Of a stretch of 64,000 nt of DNA, positions 17,608 to 24,607 are shown one piece after another. The first letter of the stretch is position 1; each line of letters starts with the position of its first letter. Source of the stretch: Robiginitalea marina (lineage in GTDB: Bacteria; Bacteroidota; Bacteroidia; Flavobacteriales; Flavobacteriaceae); assembly GCF_024006985.1 (NCBI RefSeq), contig NZ_JAMXIB010000001.1, positions 372,001 to 436,000 of the forward strand, in the 5' to 3' direction. The notes under the pieces are model-generated. The model was not told the origin of the DNA and made no database searches. It was given only the letters and a program-made list of their open reading frames with translations. Made by a program: the position numbers and the translations under genes.

Positions 17608-18120
17608 TCAGTTTTCCAGTAAATCCACAAAATCTGCATATGCGCCCGCAGGGGGCCACCCGGATGCCTCCGCAGCCCTGGCCACGTTGACAAACCGTTC
17701 TTTTTGATCCCTGTAAAGGCCGTGGTCAGCCAGATGCCCTCCCCACTCCCTGAATGACTTGTACATGCTCCGGAAAAATGCTTCCGGACACCGGCGCTCC
17801 CGTTCGTATTTCAGGGCGGTTTCCAGGTTAAACGCCATAAGGTCTGCCATCAGGGACGGATCCACCCCCAGGGTACGGAAATGGCGGAGGTAGCGATGGG
17901 CCACCGACCTCCTGGCCCGGGCCCTTTTGCGGCGCCGGGGGAAATACTCCTCCAGGACGCGCATTTTGGCCTCCTCAAGCAATTTTTCTTCCTTCGGGTT
18001 GAACACAAAATCGTAATACCCCTTAACCTCCGGAAACCGGTCATACAAATCCAGCAGGTGTTCTTCCAGCGCTTCCCTGGGCAGGTCGGTAAGGTATTTT
18101 TTAAGGGCGCGTTTACTCAT
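17608..18120 (-). CDS. DUF6155-family protein
   Basis: A 170-residue soluble, highly charged, helical protein. The N-terminus (MSKRALKKYLTDLPREALEE) and the FVFNPKEEKLLEEA motif at about 39-52 match my memory of a small Bacteroidota family of unknown function. A basic patch near 60-70 (RRRKRARARR) might bind nucleic acid, but that is only suggestive. It is followed 9 bp later by the GhrA-like gene. Confidence 0.65.
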   Translation of the reverse strand: MSKRALKKYLTDLPREALEEHLLDLYDRFPEVKGYYDFVFNPKEEKLLEEAKMRVLEEYFPRRRKRARARRSVAHRYLRHFRTLGVDPSLMADLMAFNLETALKYERERRCPEAFFRSMYKSFREWGGHLADHGLYRDQKERFVNVARAAEASGWPPAGAYADFVDLLEN

Positions 18121-18294
18121 GCCCCGCCAAAATAATCAAGAATCCGGTGAATTCCGGCAGTCCGCCGCGGGAATTGTCCTAAATCTTTGTGAAATACTCA
18201 TAAATAGTGTAAAACTCAGGGGGGGTTCCTTTGGAAAAGAGCAAATAAAACTGTATTATGAGAGGATGTTAACCCTTAATCCAAATATTCATCG

Positions 18295-19158
18295 ATGAGG
18301 CAACTAAAAATTGTCAAGCAGGTCACTAACAGGGAGTCCAAATCCCTGGACAAGTACCTTCAGGATATCAGTAAAATAGATTTAATCACCGCCAATGAAG
18401 AAGTAGAACTCGCTCAACGCATCAAACAAGGCGACCAGATCGCCCTTGAAAAGCTCACCAAGGCAAACCTCAGGTTTGTGGTTTCCGTGGCCAAGCAATA
18501 TCAAAACCAGGGATTAAAACTTCCCGACCTGATCAATGAAGGGAATGTGGGGCTCGTTAAGGCGGCCAAGCGCTTTGACGAAACCCGCGGATTCAAATTC
18601 ATCTCCTATGCCGTATGGTGGATCCGGCAGTCCATCCTGCAGGCGCTGGCGGAGCAATCCAGGGTGGTACGCCTGCCCCTGAATAAAATTGGCTCCATCA
18701 ATAAAATAAAGAAGACCTTTTCCTACCTGGAACAGGCCCATGAACGCCCGCCCTCGGCTGAAGAGATCGCCAAGGAACTGGACATGTCGATCAATGAGGT
18801 GCAGCAATCCATCAAGAACTCGGGAAGGCATGTTTCCATGGATGCCCCCCTGAAGGACGGGGAAGATTCCAACCTTTATGACGTGTTACGGTCAGGGGAA
18901 TCACCAAGGCCCGACAAATCCCTCATGCTGCAATCGCTGAACACTGAGATCAACAGGGCCCTGGAAACGCTGTCCCCCCGCGAAGCCGACGTAATCAAAC
19001 TCTATTACGGGATCGGGGACCAGCAATCGATGACCCTGGCCGAAATCGGCCAGACTTTCGACCTGACACGGGAGCGGGTCAGGCAAATCCGGGAGAAGGC
19101 CATACGGAAGCTGAGGCACAATTCGCGGAGTAAATTGCTCAAGGCCTACCTCGGGTAG
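18295..19158 (+). CDS. rpoD: Primary RNA polymerase sigma factor (RpoD/SigA type)
   Basis: A 287-residue sigma-70 protein without region 1.1, the typical short form of the Bacteroidota housekeeping sigma factor, which reads TTTG/TAnnTTTG promoters. Region 1.2 is at about 17-50 and region 2 at about 62-125 ([29 protein letters not shown]). Region 3 follows with the VRLPLNKIG stretch. Region 4 ends in an HTH containing [18 protein letters not shown]. The 174 bp upstream hold a TTTG at 18230-18233, 20 bp before TATTATGA (18254-18261), a weak promoter candidate. A strong bidirectional terminator follows. Confidence 0.95.
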   Translation: MRQLKIVKQVTNRESKSLDKYLQDISKIDLITANEEVELAQRIKQGDQIALEKLTKANLRFVVSVAKQYQNQGLKLPDLINEGNVGLVKAAKRFDETRGFKFISYAVWWIRQSILQALAEQSRVVRLPLNKIGSINKIKKTFSYLEQAHERPPSAEEIAKELDMSINEVQQSIKNSGRHVSMDAPLKDGEDSNLYDVLRSGESPRPDKSLMLQSLNTEINRALETLSPREADVIKLYYGIGDQQSMTLAEIGQTFDLTRERVRQIREKAIRKLRHNSRSKLLKAYLG

Positions 19159-19167
19159 GCTCCAATG

Positions 19168-19198
19168 AAAAAAGCGGCCCTTTCGGAGCCGCTTTTTT
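19168..19198. terminator. Bidirectional terminator between rpoD and the tandem peptide ORFs
   Basis: A perfect 11-bp stem, AAAAAAGCGGC (19168-19178) with GCCGCTTTTTT (19188-19198). The stem has A-runs and T-runs on opposite sides, so it can stop RNA polymerase from either direction. On the plus strand it ends rpoD. On the minus strand it lies 20 bp after the second tandem peptide ORF. Confidence 0.85.
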
Positions 19199-19217
19199 CG
19201 CATTGTACACTAAAACA

Positions 19218-19319
19218 TTAAGAACAACTGAGCTTGTTGATTTCGAAGCCTGCCAGGATTTCGTTCAAATGGTGAAGAAAATCCATGTAGGCAGCGTTTT
19301 CGCGGGGTTCGTTTGCCAT
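19218..19319 (-). CDS. Tandem small ORF B (33 residues), paralogue of ORF A
   Basis: ATG at 19319, TAA at 19218-19220. The product starts MANEPRENAAYMDFLHHLNE and ends in Lys-Leu-Ser-Cys-Ser. Its core, Tyr-Met-Asp-Phe-Leu-x-x-Leu-Asn-Glu-Ile-Leu, repeats that of ORF A 28 bp upstream (Tyr-Leu-Asp-Phe-Leu-x-x-Leu-Asn-Glu-Ile-Leu). The core would form an amphipathic helix. There is no signal peptide. The conserved core, similar size and tandem position argue against chance. A shared terminator follows 20 bp later. Function is unknown. Confidence 0.55.
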   Translation of the reverse strand: MANEPRENAAYMDFLHHLNEILAGFEINKLSCS

Positions 19320-19347
19320 AAGATTCGGGTTTTTGATTTCCGGGGAG

Positions 19348-19446
19348 TTACAGGTAGTCTACCCCGGCCAATTCGTTTACACTGAGGATTTCGTTTAATT
19401 CCCGGAGGAAATCCAGATATTCCTCCCCGTAGGTGTCATAAAGCAT
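19348..19446 (-). CDS. Tandem small ORF A (32 residues), paralogue of ORF B
   Basis: ATG at 19446, TAA at 19348-19350. The product starts MLYDTYGEEYLDFLRELNEI. It is strongly acidic, with the helix core Asp-Phe-Leu-x-x-Leu-Asn-Glu-Ile-Leu at about 12-21 and a C-terminal Asp-Tyr-Leu. Both peptide genes are preceded by similar sequences (ATTCTTATT and AATCTT before the ATGs). It lies 141 bp downstream of the YaiO-like gene on the same strand. No convincing TTTG/TAnnTTTG pair was found in that gap, so it may be the tail of the upstream six-gene operon. Confidence 0.55.
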   Translation of the reverse strand: MLYDTYGEEYLDFLRELNEILSVNELAGVDYL

Positions 19447-19587
19447 AATAAGAATCAGGTTAAGTTTGCCAGAGTATTAACGACCGGAATCTGCGATCTT
19501 GTATGTATTTACCCTCATTTTAAAGGCCGAAAAAGCATATTTGTGGTGAAACCCCAAATTTTTGTGGGCAATGGTGTTACTACCTGT

Positions 19588-20808
19588 TCAAATCTTCAGG
19601 CTATAGGTAAGTCCCCCGCCAAGGATCCACATAAAGGCCCCGGGCTCCAGGACGTATTCCTGCCGGCTGATTCCCAACCTGGCCCTGTAGCGGTGTTGCC
19701 CGCCACCGCCTGAAAACTGGTACTCCACCCAGAACTGCTGGGCTTCAAGGAAAAGGAGGGTTTCGGCAATTAGGGTGGTGCCGTTGCCCAACTGCCTGAG
19801 TTCAGGGCTGAACCCGTAAGCGAGGGACACCCCCAGGTACTGGTCGGCATCCCCCAGGTATTTCCGGGCCAGGACACTTCCCGACACCCCGGGCCCGCGC
19901 CCCGAGGCAAAGGCCAAAAAAGGCCTGAAACTCACGTAGTAGTTTCCGCGATAGAACCCAAAGGAAGCCGTATACAGGGACGCCTGGCTTTCCCGGAAAT
20001 CCATATACCGGACGCCCAGGGAGGCCTCCATGGCCCTGGGAAGGTTAGCAAACAGTTCCAGCCCGCCCCGGTGCCTGGGAAACAAATCCGAATCCGAAAA
20101 CCCGTAATTCGCATAGGCGTAGAAGGCTTTTGAAATTCTGGGGTACAGGTCGAGCTCATACTGCACCCCATTGCGGCCAAAACGATGGCTGTAATTGATC
20201 CTGGGAAGGGCTTTCCCAAGCGCATGGTGTTGTTGGTATTCCAGGCTGCCATAATACATGGCATCGTAGTACCGGTCAAACGCCTCCAGGGCGTTGGATA
20301 CCGAAATCATGGGGTCCTTCCCGGATTCGCGCCTTTCTGTTGGCTGCCCCTTATCCTGCTGCGACTGCAAATCGGCGGTAACCTGCACCCCGATGCGCTC
20401 CAGGGCATCGCTGTGGCCGAGGTAACCCAATGCCTTGTTGGCCAGCCCAAGGGCCAGGGAGGGATTTCCGGCTTCCAGCTCGTTTTGTACGGCGTCCACC
20501 CAGATATCTTCACGGTCCCGGACCCGGGAGGTAACGCGGTTATAATGTTTCCGGGCTTCTTCATGCGCCCCTTCCCATCGGTAGGTGTTGGCCAGGAAAG
20601 CCCTCACATCGTGGTAATCGGGATAATGGCGCAAAATTGCCTCCAGGGTATCCCGGGCCTGTGGGCTTTTCCCTGCAAAGGCAAGGTCCCTTGCCAGGGC
20701 AAAAGCCCCATCCGGGTCTGAAACAGCCGATATCGACTGCGCCGACAGGGTCCACGACCAGAGGTAGAGAAACAACATCAGGCTTAAGGCATACCCTTTT
20801 CGCATCAT
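19588..20808 (-). CDS. YaiO-like outer-membrane beta-barrel protein with N-terminal TPRs
   Basis: A signal peptide (hydrophobic LSLMLFLYLW, cleavage after SAQ), a TPR segment (about 30-130 counted from the first ATG), then a beta-rich barrel from about 170 to the end. The last strand ends in Tyr-Ser-Leu-Lys-Ile. Proteins of this design are predicted to sit in the outer membrane and are often linked to polysaccharide clusters. Several ATGs exist (20817, 20808, 20805); 20808 gives the common ATGA overlap with the upstream stop. It is the last large gene of the polysaccharide-type operon. Its TPR segment resembles the C-terminal TPRs of the neighbouring gene product. Confidence 0.75.
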   Translation of the reverse strand: MMRKGYALSLMLFLYLWSWTLSAQSISAVSDPDGAFALARDLAFAGKSPQARDTLEAILRHYPDYHDVRAFLANTYRWEGAHEEARKHYNRVTSRVRDREDIWVDAVQNELEAGNPSLALGLANKALGYLGHSDALERIGVQVTADLQSQQDKGQPTERRESGKDPMISVSNALEAFDRYYDAMYYGSLEYQQHHALGKALPRINYSHRFGRNGVQYELDLYPRISKAFYAYANYGFSDSDLFPRHRGGLELFANLPRAMEASLGVRYMDFRESQASLYTASFGFYRGNYYVSFRPFLAFASGRGPGVSGSVLARKYLGDADQYLGVSLAYGFSPELRQLGNGTTLIAETLLFLEAQQFWVEYQFSGGGGQHRYRARLGISRQEYVLEPGAFMWILGGGLTYSLKI

Positions 20809-23162
20809 GATCCCCATTCATTGGCAGCCATGGGTTCCCTTTCCCCCGTATGTTCGGGTTCGGCCGGGTGGTTCCCCATGGCTCGTTTAACTTTATTCTC
20901 AAGGACTTCGCTTCCCTTCAGGTGTGTTTCTATGGAAGGGACAAGGAACAGGGCTTTTTCATGCTCCCCTCCCCAATGGTAGACATCCATTAACGCTGAA
21001 TAGCCATCTTCATATAGCGGATACTTCTGGACAACCTGCTCCAGGAGGCCTGCAGCCCCTTCGTAATCGCCATTCCAGGCCTTAATGCGGCCCAGGAGGA
21101 TTTCCGTATCCACATGTCCGGGTACCCGGGCCAGAATAAAGCGACAGAGCTGCGCTGCACGCTCCCGGTTCCCCTGCAGGGCCAGTTCCCTGGCCAGCTC
21201 ATAAGCCCGGTCGAAGTCCGTGCCAGGAAAAACACTGTGGATCCATGCCAGGTCCATGTTCTCTATCGGGGGCACCAGGGGCTTGTAAAGCAGGGCCTGC
21301 TCAGGGATAAGTGAATTGTCTCGGGTAACATGGCGGTTTACGGCCTTAAATCGCGAAAAAGCCGAATGCAGGGAATCCCCGATATGTTCCGGGATACCGG
21401 ATTCCAGTTCGAAATCCTCTCCAATATGGTACGGCCTGCCCTGGACAAGGGCGTAGTCGCCCGCCACAAAATCCGTCAGTCGGGCGCCCGGGCCCGACAG
21501 GGGTATGGTCTTTACCGCCTCCTGTCGGCCCTTGCTGGTTAACGCTCGTCCCAGCCAGGCAGCCTTCCCGGGGATGTCAAGCCCATACCGTTTCTCAAGG
21601 CTTCCGATAAGCGAAGGAGCCAGGTCGAGGTGGGAAGCCAGGGTATTGAATGTTTTGGGTGATTTAACCATCGGGCCCGCCATGATCAAAGGGACCTGGT
21701 ACTGCTTCAACGGATTTTTGGACGGCACACCCGCCGGATGGTGGGTCCCTGTGAGGATAATCAGGGTGTTGGGGTATTTTGTGGATTTGCCGAGTTCCAA
21801 AATAAACCTCCTGAGGCAATCGTCTGCATAGCGCATGGCGGCCATCCATTCGCGGTTTTTCCTGATAAACCGCTTTTCCCTGCGGGAGAACGTTTGGCTT
21901 TCGAGCAGGGAATCGACTTGGGACTGATACCGTTCCGCCCCCGGGATCAGGTAGGGGCTGCGGGAACTCAGGGTCTGGAAAACATCGAAAGCAGGGTTAT
22001 GGAGTGGCACCCGGGTATTGAGGTACCGTTCATAGAGGACGTGGTCAGGGTACCCCAGGGAGTTTCCGGCCCCATCCTCCCGTTGGGGGGTGTAGCCCCT
22101 GCCAAAAGATTTCCGGTCGGTGACTTCGTCGGTCCGCTCCTGGAAAAGGAACCGGTCCCACCCAAAGAGGGAAGCATTGCCCCCATACTGGAAACTGGTG
22201 CGGTATCCGTTGCTTTTCAGAATCGAAAACAGGGTGAGGCGCCAGGGGAATTCCTCCTGTTGCATAAACCCCGTTTCCCCCGGCGGGAGGGAACCTGTGG
22301 CCAATGGAAGGGTTTCCACCCCCGTCCGCGCATTGGCCAGGTAGCGCTTCCAGTAAAGCCCTGAGGTGCGCAAGGAGTCAGCGAAGGGCATGAAGGCTTT
22401 AAAGGGGGCATTTTCCCCGACAAAGTCGGAGGACAAGCCTTCCATAAAAACCATCATGATATTCGGACGGGACTCCGGCCAGTCCAGGAAAGGCCCCAGG
22501 ACATCTTCCGGGTTCCATTCAGACCATAGCGGGTAAGGATCTTTCCCTCGATAGACCTCCCCGTCGGCGACATGCCGGCTATAGTCCCATAGGAGGAATT
22601 GCGTTTTATTCCGGTTCACCGGGCGCTGCTCCGAAAGCAGGGTTCCCAGGAACAGGGCGAAAAGCACGATGGTTAACGGGTACATACGCCCGATCCATTG
22701 GGGCACCCTGCCGCTCCACCGGTAAAAAAGGTAAAAGGCACCTCCAAGAAGGAGGAGGGCCAGAAAAAGGTTCAGGGCCCACAGACGGGGTAACTGCCAT
22801 CCGCCCGAATGGCCGGCCAGCTCGAAACGGGTGAGGTAAACCTCTGTGAGCAGGTATTCCACCCCCAACAGGCCGACAAAAACCATTCCAAGGATCCGCA
22901 TCCCCCATCCGGCCCTGGCATTCTCGATAGGGTTGAAGGCAAAAGCACAAATCAGGGCCACCAGGGATGCATAACCCAGATGGTGGATCCCTAGCATCAG
23001 AAGGTTTGCATTCAGGGCTGAATCCAGGACCCCATCGGCATACAGCCGTATTTGCTGGTAAACCCCAAGCAGGAGCAACCCCCCGAAAAAGGCGAGGACC
23101 AACCGGGTATATCCTTGTAACCCGGCGGCCTTCTGATCCCTGCTCTGTAGTTGTGCTTCCAT
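20805..23162 (-). CDS. LtaS/sulfatase-like membrane protein with C-terminal TPRs
   Basis: 785 residues: several N-terminal membrane segments (about 20-180), an extracytoplasmic alkaline-phosphatase-superfamily domain (about 230-600) and TPRs (about 650-745). LtaS-type enzymes transfer phosphoglycerol from lipid donors. The metal-binding glutamate (E241 in MVFMEGLSSDF) and a candidate nucleophile T280 (ARTGVETLP) are present. The usual Gly-Asp-His motif reads TGTHHP (471-476), with threonine for aspartate, and the HYPY-like substrate motif reads SRSPY. It may be a degenerate or altered enzyme. It lies 10 bp after the glycosyltransferase gene and overlaps the YaiO-like gene, suggesting polysaccharide modification or assembly. 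Confidence 0.72.
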   Translation of the reverse strand: MEAQLQSRDQKAAGLQGYTRLVLAFFGGLLLLGVYQQIRLYADGVLDSALNANLLMLGIHHLGYASLVALICAFAFNPIENARAGWGMRILGMVFVGLLGVEYLLTEVYLTRFELAGHSGGWQLPRLWALNLFLALLLLGGAFYLFYRWSGRVPQWIGRMYPLTIVLFALFLGTLLSEQRPVNRNKTQFLLWDYSRHVADGEVYRGKDPYPLWSEWNPEDVLGPFLDWPESRPNIMMVFMEGLSSDFVGENAPFKAFMPFADSLRTSGLYWKRYLANARTGVETLPLATGSLPPGETGFMQQEEFPWRLTLFSILKSNGYRTSFQYGGNASLFGWDRFLFQERTDEVTDRKSFGRGYTPQREDGAGNSLGYPDHVLYERYLNTRVPLHNPAFDVFQTLSSRSPYLIPGAERYQSQVDSLLESQTFSRREKRFIRKNREWMAAMRYADDCLRRFILELGKSTKYPNTLIILTGTHHPAGVPSKNPLKQYQVPLIMAGPMVKSPKTFNTLASHLDLAPSLIGSLEKRYGLDIPGKAAWLGRALTSKGRQEAVKTIPLSGPGARLTDFVAGDYALVQGRPYHIGEDFELESGIPEHIGDSLHSAFSRFKAVNRHVTRDNSLIPEQALLYKPLVPPIENMDLAWIHSVFPGTDFDRAYELARELALQGNRERAAQLCRFILARVPGHVDTEILLGRIKAWNGDYEGAAGLLEQVVQKYPLYEDGYSALMDVYHWGGEHEKALFLVPSIETHLKGSEVLENKVKRAMGNHPAEPEHTGEREPMAANEWGS

Positions 23163-23172
23163 ATGGTATGGC

Positions 23173-24600
23173 CTATGCCTTTACAAATCCTTTCCTGACC
23201 TGTACGCCCCAACCCGCCCTGATCCGGAAGAGTTTCCTGTAATTCCCGCGAATGGCTGCCCAAACCACGATAGGGTGGAATACAAAAGGCTCCACCAGGG
23301 CGCATCCGATCAGGATTAGGATGTCCCTGGGCCTGGTATACTGGTTATACGACCAGACTTCCCACAAAATCGCATTCAGGGAAAACAATACGGCAAAGGA
23401 GTAAACGCAGAGCGAAATGGCCAGGAAAAACTCCAGGTACAGGATGCCCAGGTACCAGAACAGGAGAATGGTTAAAAATCCAAAAAACTCCAGCAGGGGG
23501 GCGAGCCATTCATAAAACAACCAGTAGGGATAACTCAGCATCCCCAGCCTGCCGTACCTGGGGTTAAAGAACATGTCTTTGTGGCGATACAGGGTTTCAA
23601 GGTTCCCGCGGGCCCAGCGGTCCCTCTGGTTGACGAAAATTTTCGGGTCTTCCGGTACCTCGGTCCAGCAGAGGGGGTCCGGGAGGTATTCAATGGTATA
23701 GGGGATCCCCTTATCGTGCATGTGGCGCCTCATGCGGAAAATGATCTCCATATCCTCCCCCACCGTATTGGTATCGTACCCTCCTACTTCCAGGGCCAGT
23801 TGGCGGTCAAAAAACCCAAAGGCCCCTGAAATGATCAACAAACTGTCTATCCTTCCCCAGGCCATCCTCCCGAGCAGGAAGGAACGGGTGTACTCCAGCA
23901 ATTGGAACCGCGCCAGCCAGCTTTTGGGCAGGCGGATTTCCTCCAGGGTACCCCCGTCAATTTTGCAGGAATTGGCCACCCGGATAACGCCCCCTACGGC
24001 GATCACCCGTTTCCTCGATCTTTGAAAAAAGGCCCTCACCACATAAAGCAGGGCGTCGGGATGCAACAGGCAATCCACATCGATACAGCCGACATAAGGG
24101 TTTTCAGACAGCAGTATCCCAGCGTTAAGCGCGTCTGATTTGCCCCCGTTTACCTTGTCGATTACCGTTAATTTTGAGAATGACTTTTGCCTGGACTTAT
24201 AGATGCCCCGGATCGGTTTGGATGGCCACAGCGGGTCGATTTCCCTTTCGATTTTTTCGAGGTTATACGCGCTGATCAGTTGTTGCAGGGTGTCGTCCCG
24301 GCTCCCGTCATTGACCACCATGACCTCGTAATCCACATAGCGCAGGGACAGCAGGGACCGGACATTTTCCACAATGGTCAGGGCTTCGTTGTAAGCCGGG
24401 GCAATAATGGTGATCCCCGGGGCCAGGGGCGATGCCATCAGGCGGGAAACCTCCCCCATGCGGTTCTTTTTTCGGTAGTGAAGGGCATTCCTGGAGGCCA
24501 GGTACCCCATGGCGGTAAACAGGCTGAACAACACCCCCGTAAACACCAGGAAAACGATGTTGATGTATTCAAGCAGTATTTGAAAAGCCTGGCTATTCAT
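23173..24600 (-). CDS. Processive family-2 glycosyltransferase (PgaC/BcsA-like)
   Basis: 475 residues with one N-terminal and about four C-terminal membrane segments around a cytoplasmic GT-A domain (about 62-335). Donor motifs are VVNDGSRDD and DVDCLLHPD, then GEDMEI, followed by the processive QRDRWARG (Q-x-x-R-W) motif. This is the hallmark of synthases that polymerise and extrude beta-linked polysaccharides such as poly-N-acetylglucosamine, cellulose or hyaluronan. The sugar cannot be read from sequence. It is tightly packed between the HEAT-repeat and LtaS-like genes (7 and 10 bp), so it is the probable catalytic core of this operon. Confidence 0.88.
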   Translation of the reverse strand: MNSQAFQILLEYINIVFLVFTGVLFSLFTAMGYLASRNALHYRKKNRMGEVSRLMASPLAPGITIIAPAYNEALTIVENVRSLLSLRYVDYEVMVVNDGSRDDTLQQLISAYNLEKIEREIDPLWPSKPIRGIYKSRQKSFSKLTVIDKVNGGKSDALNAGILLSENPYVGCIDVDCLLHPDALLYVVRAFFQRSRKRVIAVGGVIRVANSCKIDGGTLEEIRLPKSWLARFQLLEYTRSFLLGRMAWGRIDSLLIISGAFGFFDRQLALEVGGYDTNTVGEDMEIIFRMRRHMHDKGIPYTIEYLPDPLCWTEVPEDPKIFVNQRDRWARGNLETLYRHKDMFFNPRYGRLGMLSYPYWLFYEWLAPLLEFFGFLTILLFWYLGILYLEFFLAISLCVYSFAVLFSLNAILWEVWSYNQYTRPRDILILIGCALVEPFVFHPIVVWAAIRGNYRKLFRIRAGWGVQVRKGFVKA

Positions 24601-24607
24601 TTGATCT

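Noticed and set aside
19532-19558. TTTG-N15-TATGCTTT as a promoter for the tandem peptides
   Set aside because: The spacer is too short and the -7 box has two mismatches to TAnnTTTG.
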